From: Gymnorhina tibicen
Lineage: Eukaryota > Chordata > Aves > Passeriformes > Artamidae
Assembly (NCBI GenBank): GCA_013399875.1
Contig: VXAZ01009309.1
Location: 2,867,984-2,931,983, forward strand
Direction: 5' to 3'
Length of the DNA: 64,000 nt
Numbering within the stretch: position 1 is the first letter of the stretch; each line of letters starts with the position of its first letter. Below are positions 34,261 through 46,072 of this stretch, piece after piece. Below the pieces are notes generated by a model. The model was not told where the DNA came from. It ran no database searches and was given only the letters and a program-made list of their open reading frames with translations. A program made the position numbers and the translations under genes.

Positions 34261-35744
34261 AGGCCTGGAAATCGAATCAGCCCCGGCAGTGATGTGGATG
34301 GGAGCCCTGTGTTTTTTTGGGGGAGTTTGTGGGATGCAGGGATGCAGCTGGGACCGAGAAATCCCTTTCAGAAGTGTTGAGGGACTTTTCTGGGAGCACG
34401 GGCAGGCTGCGGAGGTGCTGTCAGCTCAGAATTGCCGCCTTTATGGGGACAGGTGGCATCAACCCTACACCAATCCTACAGGAGCTTTTGGTAAAAGCAA
34501 GGACTTAAAGCTCAGCCAGAGGGATCTGTTGGCCCCTGGACATGATATTTCCCTCAAAAATGGGGTGACACTCACACATTTCCTGGATTTACTGTTGGAG
34601 GAGGGATGCTGGAATCCACCCCACGCCCTTCATCACCCGGATGGGTTGGCAGCACCACTGAGCATAAAGCCCAGCACCTCTGGGGCCTCAAACCCCTAAA
34701 ATCTTTGTTCCTGCAGCTGGTGCAGGGTGTTTAGTGCACGGCAAAGCCGCTTTTAAGGCCTGGCAGAAGGGTGTGCTCTGGGCTCTGGAGCAGGCAGCAG
34801 GGAAAAACTGCTGCTAATTTAGCAGGGAGCCGACTGGGGAGGCATCTGCTGGCTTCAGCTCTTGTAATCTCCCCAATCCTTCGGGATTGTCCACCCAGGC
34901 TTCCCTGGGGTTGGGGGTGATGCAGGGACACCCGGCCCCGCAGAGCTGCAGGTGCTGGGGGACGCCCAGGAGCTGCTGCTCTGTCACCGGGGGCTGCGGC
35001 CGGAGCACGGGGAGGTCTCTGCCGCTCCTCACCTGCTCCTCCAGCCCATTCCATCCCCCTGCCTCTGCTCCCACGGGAAGGATCGGGTCCTTTCCCTGCC
35101 CCTGGGGTGGATCCGTGCCCATCACAATGTCCTGGCAGCAGCACAGGGCTGCAATCCCAGATTCCCAGCCAGCAGGAGCCCCCGTTGAAAGGCTGATCCA
35201 GCCAGGAAAGGCTCTCTCGGGTGGGAAATGGGATGGGATTGGTTCCAACCAGCAGAGCGAGCTGAGGGGCTCCTTCTACCTCAGGTCAAGCGCTGCTCGG
35301 GGCAGCTCGGAGTGTTTCCTCGGGAAGGAGGGCTGGGATGGTGTTTCCCACACATCCATCTCCGTGTTGTTGGAGAATCCCCCTCTGGAAGGGCCGGGAG
35401 CCGTTTATCTGTCTCAGGGACAGCAGGGTGGTGGCAGCTCTGCTGGGGCTGGGGTGGGCTCCTTGGAAAAGCGGCCCAGAAAATCCTACCAGGAGCAGGG
35501 AGGGCCAATTCCCAGCTCTGCCCCAGCCCCACCACGGGCTCATTTTCAGGATCAGAAATGGGTCAGGGCGCGGCAGAAACATCTGCCATCGATCCGCGCT
35601 GCGACAGAGCCGGCGAGTAATTGTCTCTCTTTGAAAATCCATTATCGCCTCCAGCCCCTCTGGAGCTGGAAGCTCTCCGAGCTGACAGGGGCTGTGCCTG
35701 GAGCGGGGATGGTAAATGTGACACCACGTGGCCGAGGTGTTCTC
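34261..35744. other. Gene-free GC-rich sequence
   Basis: Covers most of a 348-codon forward ORF (34887-35933). Its translation is low in charged order, rich in Ser, Gly and Pro, lacks any domain or signal I know, and is overlapped by 171- and 144-codon reverse ORFs. I treat it as chance in stop-poor DNA. Confidence 0.5.
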
Positions 35745-35900
35745 GGGGCCCCTAATGAAATGCTGTTTTTGTGCATCTGCATTAATAGCTGCTGCACCCA
35801 CTGTGGGTGTGCGTGTGATTATTGCTTATTGAACCGCCTCCCTGGGCCCAGCACCGCCGCTTTGTGCCACCTAATTGCTCTAAAAGGGTGTTTTAAGAGG
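35745..35900. promoter_or_regulatory. AT-richer block, candidate conserved non-coding element
   Basis: Contains CCCTAATGAAATGC, GCATTAATAGC and TGATTATTGCTTATTG. It is less GC-rich than both flanks. Composition and motif based. Confidence 0.3.
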
Positions 35901-37114
35901 GAGAAGCGAGTGTCTGAGGCCTGCAGGAGATGATTTTGGCAGGGCCCCAGCCCCTGCTGGATGCTCGGTGGCACCGGGGGCAGCGCCTTGGCAGGGCCAG
36001 CCCCAGGCACACACAGGGAACTGTTTACTTTCCTTTAATCTCTGCTCCTCTGTGCCTTCCCCTCTTCAAACACAGACTGTTCTGGTTGTTTGGGCAGATC
36101 CTCCCTCTGGAGGGGCAGGTTGGGAGCAAACAGAGAGCTGGGGGATGTTGGGGACACCCCGAGCCAGCATCGCTGGGGGGGTCAGGGGACAACGTGAGGC
36201 TCCCCCCTTTCTCCAACACCATTTTTAACTGCAAAAATTTGGTTTTTTTCTCTTGGAAATACATGAGCAGCCCTTGGTGGCAGAGGGAGGAAGGCTTTTC
36301 TGGGGGAGACAGGGCGCATCCATCACACGCCGGCTTTTCCAGGAGCCCACTGCACACCCGAGGCACCGCCGGCTCATCCTGGGCTCACCCCCAGCCCCGC
36401 CGCCCTCACCCTCCCTCTCCCTTCACCCCCGGAAAACCCCATTGGCTGAAACATCCCAAAACCTGACTGAGAGGTTGAAATTGTCTCCTTGACAGTTGTC
36501 CTGATGGATTTGGGGCCATCTCTCCCTGCTGCAGATGGGGCTTTCCCCGGTTTTACTGCACTGGCAGCGGGCAGGAGAGCAGAACGTGTGCGTGGGGCTC
36601 TGTTTGTAGAGCAGCTCTCCTCTCGCTGCCTGTGTTCCGCTTTGCTGGATGATCCACTCCACAAATATCCCCTTTTTCCCCCTCACCTTGCAGCCAGCTT
36701 GGAGGCAGCCGTGCCCAGCCCCGGGGCAGCGCTAACAACCCGCTGCTGGCCATAATTCAGGGGGCTCAGAGAGCCCTCCAGAAAGGTGCTGGCCCTGCTC
36801 AAGGACAGGAAGATGTCACAGAGCTCTCTCAGACTCATTTCCACTCTGCAGAAAGGGATTCGAGGCAGTGAACAGCTTTGGGTTGATTGCCTGGGGCCAG
36901 GGCTGTGAGGAGCATGCCAAGAAATCCTGAGAGCCCAGAGCCAGCAGCCGGGTTTGCTTTCCTGAAAAACCTTGATTTTCATGGCTGTAGCTCCCTGCTG
37001 GACCAGCAGCCCAGCTCCAGAGGGAGCAGGCAGGATCCCCTCGTGCCCCTGTGTTCGATGAGCACCATTCCAGGAGCTCTCTCCTGGTGGCATTTGGTGC
37101 CAGGGCCGAGCTCT
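35901..37114. other. Gene-free sequence
   Basis: Nothing recognised. ORFs below 180 codons, overlapping on both strands. Confidence 0.55.
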
Positions 37115-37280
37115 GCCCGGCAGTAATTAACGGGGCCCTTCTCCCCCCTGAGCTCCACTTCAGTGGGCCATCAATTATTGAAGCCTTGGGTTCATTCCGG
37201 AGCTGCTGGACAACCAAAGGCATCGCTGAGAGCCCAGAAGTGGCTGTCAGCCTCTCGTTAGGTATTTATTAAATGGAATT
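37115..37280. promoter_or_regulatory. AT-richer block, candidate conserved non-coding element
   Basis: CAGTAATTAACGG, CATCAATTATTGAAGC and GTATTTATTAAATGG lie within 160 bp. No coding frame of note. Composition-based. Confidence 0.3.
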
Positions 37281-37871
37281 ATGCCCCGTGCCCGCGTGGC
37301 GATGGGATCCCAGCGCCGGAGCAGCCCCGGAGCAGAGCAGGATCGGCCCTCCTGGGAGGCTGTGGGGACAAGCTCCGGCCTCCACCCCACATCCACCCCA
37401 TCTGGTTGTGTGGGACAACCAGAGGCTGCCCAAACCTCCCCGTGGTGCTCTCAGGTGGCTTTTTGGGAAGGCTGGAGTGGGCAGGGGGCACGGAATACTT
37501 CCAGAGCGCTTCCAGACTGGTGCTCCCCCGTCCTGTGTGGGACACCCCAAAATCTGCCCCATCCTCTGGGCTCCCTCAGCAATTCATCTCCAAACCCTTG
37601 GGCAAATTCCTCACCTCGAGATAATCCTTATCATTCCTGCTGCTCTCGCTCCCCATCTCCCGATTATCCCTTGTTATGCTCTCCTGAGTAATTCCCCTCT
37701 CTTTTGATCACGGCAGGTCCTTGGAGAGGGCTGTAATGAGACCAACCACGGAGGGCAAATTTCCCAGCGGCTCCCCAAGCTCTGGGCGAGGGGGAGCTGG
37801 GCTGGGACCCGGCTGCAGGGAGGGCAGAGCTGGGAATGCCCAGGGAGCACTTGAAGGATGCTCTTCCCGTG

Positions 37872-38008
37872 CACCCCGGGCCAGGCTGGGTGGGGCTTGG
37901 AGCAACCCGGGATAGCGGGAAGTGTCCCTGTCCGTGGCAGGGGGTTGGAATTGTCTGGAAGGTCCCTTCAACCCGAACCATGCCGGGATTCGGCCATTCT
38001 GTGATCCC
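37872..38008 (+). mobile_element. CR1 LINE, short 3' end fragment (plus orientation)
   Basis: GGGTGGGGCTTGGAGCAACC, GATAGCGGGAAGTGTCCC and GGAAGGTCCCTTCAACCC follow the CR1 3' order and end in ATTCTGTGATCCC, a decayed 8-bp tail. Heavily 5'-truncated. Confidence 0.9.
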
Positions 38009-38889
38009 ACGCTGCCGGGCTGTGAGCTGGGTCTCAGCCCCCAGCATCTCCTATCTCCAAACCCACAGGGATGAAACCTGGAACTCCTCCATCCTCCCAT
38101 GATGAATGCCTGAAGTGAAGCGGGATTTGAAGCTGAGAGCAAGACTTCATCAATCCCGAAAACCCCAGGCTTGGAGAGGACTCCCAGGAGAGTCCCTCTG
38201 CTCCACGGGCATGGGGAAAAGCTGGGAGCCACCCAGGGCAGAGCCATCATCCCACCAGGATGCTGGAGCCCTGGGAGCTCGCCTTGGAGCACAGAAATAT
38301 TTTAACTGTGCTCTCCTCACCCACCTTCCCTCCGTTCGGCCTTTTCCTCGCGTTGTGCAGCTGATTAAATCACCCCTGCCCGTGTCTGCAGGAAGGTGCT
38401 GGAGCAGGGCAGGGACTGGAAACAAAAATAGATGGATCTTCTCTCAGTAAATGTTTTTTTATTTTTTGTGGGAGATGCTGGGGTTTCTGAGTGAAAAAAA
38501 AACCAAAACTAAAACAGTGTTTTCCTCTCTTTCTGCAAGGAGAAGCTGCTGCTCTGACTCTCCCCACTGCGGAAATCAGTTGCCAAACGGGGTTTTGCAG
38601 CTGGGCCTTGGAGCAAAACAAAACAAATTCCTTTAAAACAAACAAGCAGTGGGTTTTTTGTCGGTTTTTTGTCGTGGCTGTTGTTTTGGGGGGATGTGTG
38701 TGCAGACAGAAGCACATCCCAGGGCTGGGAGTGACTTTGCTCCTCCTGTGCTCTCATCTCCGCGCTGCCCGGCGGGGTTTGCTCCCAGCTGGGAGCCCGT
38801 AATCTGCTGTAATCCGGGACTATTCACAACTGCCTGTGCACGTTCCAGCGCCTTTCCCAATCCCTTTTTATCCCGGGCCTTCTAAACCA

Positions 38890-39170
38890 GCTCTGGCTCC
38901 GTCCCCGGGGGCCTGGGCACGGCCAGCGGGCAGCGGGCGGTGCCCAGCTGGGGCGATGCCGGCCGGGATGGCTGCACCATCATCCCCGCTCCTCGCGCGC
39001 CGTGCCACAGGGCCCTGACGCCCAGGAGCGAGCGGATGGGACCTGCCCCCGTGGCTTTTCGGAGGCTTTGCAAAGCCAGGCCCTCGCGGGTGACCCGGCC
39101 CTGCGCTGTCCCCAGCCTGGGTTGCAGCTCCAGCCCCCGGCAGGAGCAAACGTTCCCTTTCCGTGGAGCT
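38890..39170. promoter_or_regulatory. CpG-rich stretch, candidate CpG island
   Basis: CpG is dense, about 18 in the first 170 bases. A 287-codon reverse ORF runs through it along with several smaller frames on both strands, which is expected in such composition. No first-exon or splice signal is clear. Confidence 0.4.
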
Positions 39171-39349
39171 GTGCCACGGCACCCCGGGCACCCTCCACGG
39201 CTCTGTCCCGGCAAATCTAAACTTGTCAGCGGTTCCTGGGGGTGCAGACATTCCCAAATAGCCCACCCTGGGAGCCTGGGTGGTGCTTCCCTGAATCCAG
39301 CCCCGCTTCCCAGGAAGTTCTGCTCCCAGCAGCGCCGTAACTGCGGATC

Positions 39350-39500
39350 ACTTCTGTAACGCTCTCCCTGTAAATGCCACTTAAGATGCCACCAGTGATT
39401 GATATATTTGCTAATTGAGGCTTCTGCTCGGGCTGATGGCCACGGTGCCTTGTTCCTCGTATCATTTTCGGTGATTTTATGACCGACATGTTCTTTAATC
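39350..39500. promoter_or_regulatory. AT-richer block, candidate conserved non-coding element
   Basis: Has CAGTGATTGATATATTTGC, GCTAATTGAGGC and GTGATTTTATGACC. Locally AT-rich between GC-rich flanks. Composition-based. Confidence 0.3.
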
Positions 39501-40924
39501 TTCGTTAGGCAAACCCCCCTGGGGGGTGTGGCGGCTGCTGGGGCAGGGTGGGATGGGCTGGAGCCTCTGCCTTGCACGGGAGGGGGAACAGATGGGAAGG
39601 GGCTGCTGACGGGTTTCATGCTCTGTGGTGTCAGCCACAAGAGGGGAAGGTCCGGCCCGTGCCTCAGTTTCCCTGCTGGCAAAGGACAGCGGGGCTGGGA
39701 GCTGATTCTGACCCGCAAGGCTGTGGGAAAGCAAAACCCTGGCAAAGGGCAGTGTCGAGGAGAGAAATATTTCCTTATTCTCGCCTGGGAGCTGTCTGGT
39801 CCAACACCTCATGAAATAAAACACTTCAGTAACGCCCAGCTGAGGCAACACCTTCTCCCTGAAGCTGCTGCTTCCATCAGGCCTCAGCACCTCTGGATGG
39901 CTCAGCCTGCAGCTGGAAACCCCCCCCCCAGTCTGGCTCCTGGGTTTGGAAACTCCCGGTTTGGCTCCTGGATTCCCGGGAAGGTGCTGTGTGGGTGCCC
40001 TGTCCCAGCCCCCTGCAGTGGATGGCAAACCCAGCTCATTTCGGGGTTTCTTCCAACACCTTTGTTCCAAACCTTGTGCCAGGAGGCCCTGAGGCTCTGC
40101 CCTCTCTTAAACCAGCGATTAAAGAGCCGTAATCCCCCCCGAACGGCTCCAGACCTGCTCCCCACACCCACTGCGACTCCGAGGGGCACCAAGAGCCAAC
40201 TGCAGCATCTGTGCTCCTGCCCAGGAGAGATCATCAAACCTGCAGCACGAGCAGCCCCTGCCAGGCTGCCGGAGGAGCGGGGCATGCCTGGCATCTCGTT
40301 TTCCCAAATGAGGGTCGGGATCCAGCTTTATTAACCCCAAACCCCGGGCTCGGCGTGGCAGCCGTGGCAGGCAGCTGTCCGTGGGCACGCCAGGGGCCAG
40401 CTGGTGGCACTTGCCTGCCTTTGTGCTTGCCAAGAGGGGAACGGGCTCGCACATAACGGGGGTGGGCTATAAATAGAGAAATAAAGCGCTGCCGCCTGAG
40501 CCGTAAAGCAAAAGCAATTTTCTCTCTGCTCAGGCCCATCTGCTGCGCTCCCAGAGTGACATCTCCTCCCCTGGGGGTGGAAGATGGGTCAGGACGGTGG
40601 CAGCGCCCGAATGAGTGACCCCGAGTGAGGGTCTGCACGAGGGGGAGGCTTCTGGGGGCAAAGCTCCCCTGGGGTTCACTGATCCCCTGAGATCCCCAAG
40701 GATCTGAGCCAGCCCCGCTCCTGCTCCCAGCCTGGGATGTTCTGGAGCAACCCGGCTCTGCCGGAGGGCGTAGCCAACTCCTTTACACCTCTGGCTGCTC
40801 TTCCCTGCGCGGCAGGGCCGGTAATGAGCCATAAACGAGACAAAAGGAGGGCTGGATGCCCTCTGGAGCGGCCTCCGGAGAGCCCATTCCCGCAGCGCAC
40901 TGGGCCTGCTGGATGGAGCTCCAG

Positions 40925-40979
40925 GGCACTGGGACGGCACTGGGATGGCACTGGGAGGGCACTGGGATTGCACTGGGAC
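40925..40979. repeat. 11-bp tandem repeat, five units
   Basis: Five copies of GGCACTGGGAN follow one another (40925-40935, 40936-40946, 40947-40957, 40958-40968, 40969-40979), differing mainly at the last base and with one TG start. Confidence 0.93.
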
Positions 40980-41330
40980 AGCTCCAGCCCCGCTCAGCTC
41001 CTGGAGGAGCTCAGAGGCTCGCTGCTGTGCTGGGTGCGAGGTTTTGCAGGGTGCTGTGGTCACCCCTGCACCTCCAGCTCTGGGCTGCGGGAGGGACGAG
41101 CGGCCCGTGGAGCCGGAGAGGGTCTGTCCTCGGACAGTGAGGAGCCAGGGAAGGGGGAATGAGGCGGAAAGCGAAACTTTTTCGCAGCAGCACCCGCTGG
41201 GGAGGAAGATTGGGACCAAAGGGGTCGTGCCCCAGCACAGCCCACCCGGAACAAGGCTTGGCAAGGCATTCCCTGCCCCAGGAATGCTCCTGCTACCCCA
41301 AGCCCCACAGACACCCCCTGGAGAGCAGCC

Positions 41331-41360
41331 TGGAGGGTCCTGGAGGGTCCTGGAGGGACC
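41331..41360. repeat. 10-bp tandem repeat, three units
   Basis: TGGAGGGTCC twice exactly, then TGGAGGGACC, followed by a partial TGGA. Confidence 0.9.
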
Positions 41361-41530
41361 TGGATCCTGCTTTGCTGGGGGAGGATGTGCAAAATCCACC
41401 TGCTTTGAAGCACAACTCCACGAGCACCCGGCACTCGCAACACGGGGTGATGCCAACCCTCATCCCGGCCTGATCCAAGGGAAAAGTGGGGAGCGGGGAT
41501 TTCAGGGTTTGCAGCTCCAGGATAGAGCAG

Positions 41531-41544
41531 GTTGCCATGGTGAT
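41531..41544. promoter_or_regulatory. RFX X-box-like site
   Basis: GTTGCCATGGTGAT keeps the full left half-site GTTGCC and a weaker right half. It fits the RFX-family inverted repeat loosely. Single-motif prediction. Confidence 0.3.
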
Positions 41545-43359
41545 GCCAGGGGTGGTTGTTTTTGTTTTTGTTTTGTTTTTTTTTCCCTCTGGTTTTTGGG
41601 GCTTTTTTCTCCTCCCTCTTTGGGGATGAGCAGGAGGAGCTGGCAGGCTGCTGGGGGGGGTTTGTTAGCTCCAAAACAGGACAGGGCTCAGGGAAAGGGG
41701 AGAAATGCTGCAGCGGTCAGCAGCACGAGCCTGGCCCGGACCCATGCCCCGTGCTCCCCGGGAAGGTGTAAATCAGGGCTGGGCAAACACCAGGGCAGAG
41801 CCAGAGCTCGCTTGGCCTCGCCTCAGCCTCGGAGGGGATCTGTGGAAAACTCCTGGAGGATTTCCTGCCACTGCTGATGAGTTAGGAATAATAAAAGGAG
41901 GGGAAGAGCAGGGCGGGCAGTTCAGAGCCAGTTGTACAGCTCTGGGCTGGGCAGGGCTCAGCAGAGCCGGGCACCGCCTTGGTGCCGGGCCAGAGCTCTT
42001 CCTGCCCGGACCTGGCCGGGGTTTGGTGGAACCTGGCTGGTGCCGCCCTCCTGGGCTGCAGGGATGAGCCCTGGGGGACCAGGAGCCCGGTGAGAGCTCA
42101 GATCCCGTGAACCTGAGCAGATTCTGGGAGCTGGACCAGGCTTTCCTCATCCCTGCTCCCACCTCAGCCTCCGTGTCCCTGCCAGCCCTGCCCACCCCGG
42201 CCAGCACCAGCTCCTTGGCCACTCAATTTGCTTTTTCCCAAGCTCGTAACAGCGCACTTGAAATAACGAGCCTGAGCAGCCTGATGAAAGGGAACGAGAA
42301 ATCCTGTACGGACAATTTGCCCGGAGGCCACGGGAAGGTTGCGGTTCCCTCTGCACCGCTCCCCGATCCACCCCTGCCAGCCCCCAGCCCTGCCCTGGGG
42401 GATTTCCTCCACTCCAAGCTCAAATCTGGAGCAAGGAGAGGTCTCGGGGCAGCCTGAGCTCCCCACAGAGCCCTTTTTGGCAATCCTCACCCTGCCTGTA
42501 TGACCCTCCCGGGGTGTGGAAAGAGCCACCGCCTTTTCCCTGGGGTCATCAAATAAAGGGGTCCAGCAGAGTGCCCTGGGATCCCTGTTCTCCCCTTCCC
42601 AGCGCTGGGAAGAGAAATCTCTGGTTGTGAAAGAACAAAATGAAGGAGAGGGGGAGGTTTTTAAAGACGAACCAGGAGGATCCACAGCCCCGAGCCAGCG
42701 TGGACACACGAGGCACCTTCCATCTGCTCTGAGCCCCTTCCTCCTCGCCAGCCACGGGAACCCGTCTGTTTGGGGTTCCCAAAGTGGGAACTCTTTTGCA
42801 GCTTGGCCACAGCTCCACGGATTTGCAGCCACAGGGTGATTTTGAGCTGCCTGAAGGAAAACCAGGGACTCCTGGAGCAGCAGGAGGAAGGACTGAGGGG
42901 TGGGGGGCTGTGGGGTGACTGTTCCAGGCAGGTGCTTGGCAGGAGGGTCGGGGGTCCATCCTGCCTGGTCCTGATGCTGATGGTGCAGCCTCCCTCCACC
43001 GGCAGCAGCTTCCTCCCTGCGCTGACTCCCACATTTTCCTTGTCTGCATCTGCTGATGAGGATTTGAGCCCATCTGCTGCGGAGAACGCTCCCCCGGCAC
43101 TGGGCTCTCGCTACCTGCCCTCTCCACTGCGAGGCATTTATAGGTCAGTTCATCCGCAGGGCTCAGTTCCTGCCTCACGTCGTTGCTCTTTCTCCTTTTT
43201 CCGGCTCTTTTTGTTGTCGCCTCTGCATTTCGGGCTCTGCGAGCATCCCGAAACGAGGGAACCTGGCCCGTGGGGCCGTGGCATCTGGCGGGCTGCGGGG
43301 CAGTCCTGCTGCCAGCGTGGCGCAGAGCTGGCACTGCCCTGCTCAGCCGGCCCTGCCTC

Positions 43360-43480
43360 GGTGTGAGCATCATTAACATCCCGGCAATTAGCGGAGCTGG
43401 GCTGATTTGCATCGAGCTCAGAGCATAAAGAGTTCCAGGCCAGATGGTGAATTGTGTGTTGCTGAAAATGACAGGAATAT
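43360..43480. promoter_or_regulatory. Small block with octamer
   Basis: TCATTAACATCCC, GGCAATTAGCGG and an exact ATTTGCAT (43405-43412) within 60 bp, less GC-rich than the surroundings. Candidate enhancer fragment. Confidence 0.35.
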
Positions 43481-45429
43481 TCAGGATGGGGCTTGGGCGG
43501 CGTGTGGGATCTCTGGGATGACCCTGCCTGCCTGGCACCGGGAACGAGCCCCGGTGCCTTACAGGACGGGGTTCTGGATCAGCCTTTGGGCCACCCTGAG
43601 CGCGTGGAGGAGGAGCAGCCCCCCAGGAGAGCTCAGCCAGCACGCATCAATCCCCCGATCCAGTTCTGTTTTATGTCCTTGAGTAAATTACTGCCCTTCT
43701 GTGCCCCACCACGTGCCCAGTGCGTGATGGGCCCGCAGCAGGGCTGCCAGGACCTGGGATCTGGCTCCTCTGAGTCCCTGCCATGAAAGTCCTGGACCTC
43801 CAGGCACCTCCTGTGTGCCCTGGAAAAGCTCTGCCTCTTCCCGGCGCTTTGCCACGATGAAGTGCTCGGCTGCCAGGGGTTCACACGTGCCTCTCTCCAC
43901 CATGGACCTTCTCCAGACCCTGCTCCAAATGTGCTGGCTTGGAACCATCACAAATATCTGCAGTTCTGCCCTGAAATGCAGATGAAGCTGATGAAGAGAT
44001 CGGCTCCAGGACCCTCCAGTGTAATTTTTCCAGTTAAAAGCGAGGCTGTTCCCAAAGGTGGGGAACAGCAGGCGCCTGACCCAGTGTGGACCCATCCCTT
44101 GCCCTTCCCCACGACATCCCTGCCACACCCATCTTCTCCTGGGATGGGGAGAGCGGTGGCCCAGCCTCGTGCTGCTCCTTAAAATGTGCAGTTCACGCTG
44201 GTCTGGGAGCATCTGGGATCCTCCCCATCCGTATCTGGTTGTTTTCCCTGGAAAAACTTCATCACTTTGACACCCCCTGGGCTCTGCTGGCCCCAGCCCT
44301 ACAGAGGAGCCGCAGGTCAGATTTGGGGGATGCAGGGGACGGAGGGACCCCATGGCTGCAACAGGGAGACCCCACTGTGGCCAGGGATGCCTGGGACCCG
44401 CTCCGGCCGTGCGCTGGGAATCAGGGAACCCCCAGGAAACCCGCACACGCACCGACACCCCGCTGACGGCCGCGGATCCTCCTCTCCTCGCTAAACCCGC
44501 CATGTCCCAGCCCCGGGATTCGGAGGGGATCCAGGAACGCCGGTGGCAAAGCCGGGCACAGCCAGGCAGCCGTGCTGGATCACCCCCGACGGCCCTGCCT
44601 GTCCCTGGGACGCGGGCAGGCAGAGTCACCTCTCCTTCGTGCGCCCGCGTCGTTTCGGCTTTGCTTTTTTATTTGTTTCTCCCCTTGTAAAAACGCATGC
44701 GAACGGGGCCAGATGTGGTTGCCGTGGCAACCCTCTCTCTCCGAGCAGCAGATGCTGGGAAAGGGTTTTGCGGTTTAATCCTCCTGGAAATCTCCCCATC
44801 AGGGGGTTGCTGGTGGAAGGCGATGCCACCAAGGGATGCTCGGCAGCGGTGCTTGGCGTATTTTAAGTCCCCACATGCTTCTTCTTGCGTGAAGGAGCTG
44901 CCCTTCCACCCCCTGCAAACGGCACCAATCGCGGTGAGGGCAGCAAATGGAGCCCGGAGCCTCAGCTTGTGTTTGGAGAGGCTTTCCCTGCGCGGCTCCC
45001 ACGGCGTTCCAGGGGGATTCAGAGGGGCGCAGCTCCTGCGTCCCCGTGCCGGGTGAGCGGGGCAGCGCCCATCGCGCCTCCCCCCATCCCGGAGTCTTCC
45101 CTTGGGAAAAAAAAAGAGGAAAACCCCCCCCAGTCTGAGCTTGGCAAGAGCAGCTTCCCGTCCTGCATCCACGGATTGGTCACTTGGGAGCGACACGGCG
45201 GTGTCAGAGGAGGCGTTAAAGGATGTTTGGGATGAAAAGCGCCCTGCTCTGGGTGCACAGGGACACAGAGCCCTCGTTCCGCTGGGAAAAGTGGGGCTGT
45301 TCCACGCAGGGTTCCTGCTCCCCCTCCCACCCCGCCCCTGCTGCCCCTGCTTCCCTCTCCCTCCGTCCCGCTCCCTGGGCCGTGCTGGCGCAGTTCCATC
45401 CCTCCAGCTCCTTAGGAGGATGGATGGGG
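43481..45429. other. GC-rich gene-free sequence
   Basis: Contains a 313-codon reverse ORF (44629-43688) with no recognised domain, overlapped by forward ORFs of 97-126 codons. CpG-rich between about 44400 and 45060. The X-box at 44718 is listed separately. Confidence 0.5.
44718..44731. promoter_or_regulatory. RFX X-box, near-perfect inverted repeat
   Basis: GTTGCCGTGGCAAC consists of GTTGCC, a 2-bp spacer and GGCAAC, which is a full match to the X-box form bound by RFX factors (consensus GTTRCC-N-RGYAAC with a short spacer). RFX sites are common in ciliary-gene promoters and some enhancers. Context here is CpG-rich. Occupancy is inference. Confidence 0.5.
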
Positions 45430-45670
45430 AAGGCAGGATTTCAGGCCGGCTTGTTTAACAAAGATATATCCGCTGCAAATAAAAAGCTTGGAATTTCACT
45501 GGTGCAGAGCGAGCTGCTCAGCCTCTCTTAAAAAAAAAGAAAACCCTGTAGAACTCGACAGAAAGTAATAGCCATTGTATTTTTGCTTTCTCATGGAGCA
45601 GATTTTGTGTGGGCATGGCAGGAAACTTTGCGCCGATGGGTTTTAACTCCGTTTAAATAAAGCAGCTGAA
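45430..45670. promoter_or_regulatory. AT-richer block, candidate conserved non-coding element
   Basis: AAAGATATATCCGC, GCAAATAAAAAGC, an A8 run (about 45531) and AAGTAATAGCC words set it apart from the GC-rich flanks. Composition-based. Confidence 0.3.
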
Positions 45671-46004
45671 ACGGAGTCAATTCCCTGCTCTGCAGCGCTG
45701 AAACGCACGGAAAAGCCGAGTGCTTCTCGTTCGAGGCAAAACCACTTCAGTGCTGCATCCTCTGAGGGGAGGTTTTGCTCGTGCCAGGTACCCCGAGCCT
45801 CCCTAACCCCGGATCCAACCCACGGTGGAGATTCCTCCGGGAAGAACGTGTCCCGTTCCGTGTTCCATTGCATCAGGGCACAGAGGAGTCCCCAAAGGCT
45901 CGGGCAGGGATTCCTCCCGGAGCCAAACCACCGGTGACCCACAGGCTGGGGGCAGGGCTTTCCTAAAAATAAGGCAGGATGTGGTTTTTGGGGTTGTGCT
46001 GTGC

Positions 46005-46072
46005 GGGGCCGGGAGCTGCACTCGATGATCCTTGCGGGTCCCTTCCAGCTCAGGGTGTTTTGTGATTCTCTG
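46005..46072 (+). mobile_element. CR1 LINE, very short 3' tail (plus orientation)
   Basis: GCACTCGATGATCCTTGCGG and CCCTTCCAGCTCAGGG are the last 65 bp of a CR1 subfamily different from the other seven copies, ending in TTTTGTGATTCTCTG. Only the 3' tail survives. Confidence 0.85.

Larger units (their letters stand above)
37281..39349. other. Gene-free sequence with a CR1 copy and a CpG-rich stretch
   Basis: Apart from those two listed features nothing is recognised. ORFs of up to 194 codons cross the CR1 copy and are shadows. Confidence 0.55.
39501..43359. other. GC-rich, stop-poor, gene-free sequence
   Basis: Long overlapping ORFs occur on both strands here: 268 codons (39528-40334), 308 (41456-40530, reverse), 310 (40945-41877) and part of 364 (43643-42549, reverse). 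None has a recognisable domain and opposite-strand frames are equally open. Two short tandem arrays and an RFX-like site are listed separately. Confidence 0.5.

Noticed and set aside
34887..35933. 348-codon forward ORF
   Set aside because: Rich in Ser, Gly and Pro, no domain or motif I know, no splice or promoter context, and overlapped by reverse ORFs of 171 and 144 codons. Consistent with stop-poor GC-rich DNA.
40530..41877. Opposing 308- and 310-codon ORFs
   Set aside because: They overlap by over 500 bp on opposite strands and one reads through an 11-bp tandem repeat, which argues for composition and not for genes.
42549..43643. 364-codon reverse ORF, the longest in the window
   Set aside because: Low-complexity composition, no recognised domain, and a 198-codon forward ORF is open across it. 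Kept only as part of a low-interest clustering finding.
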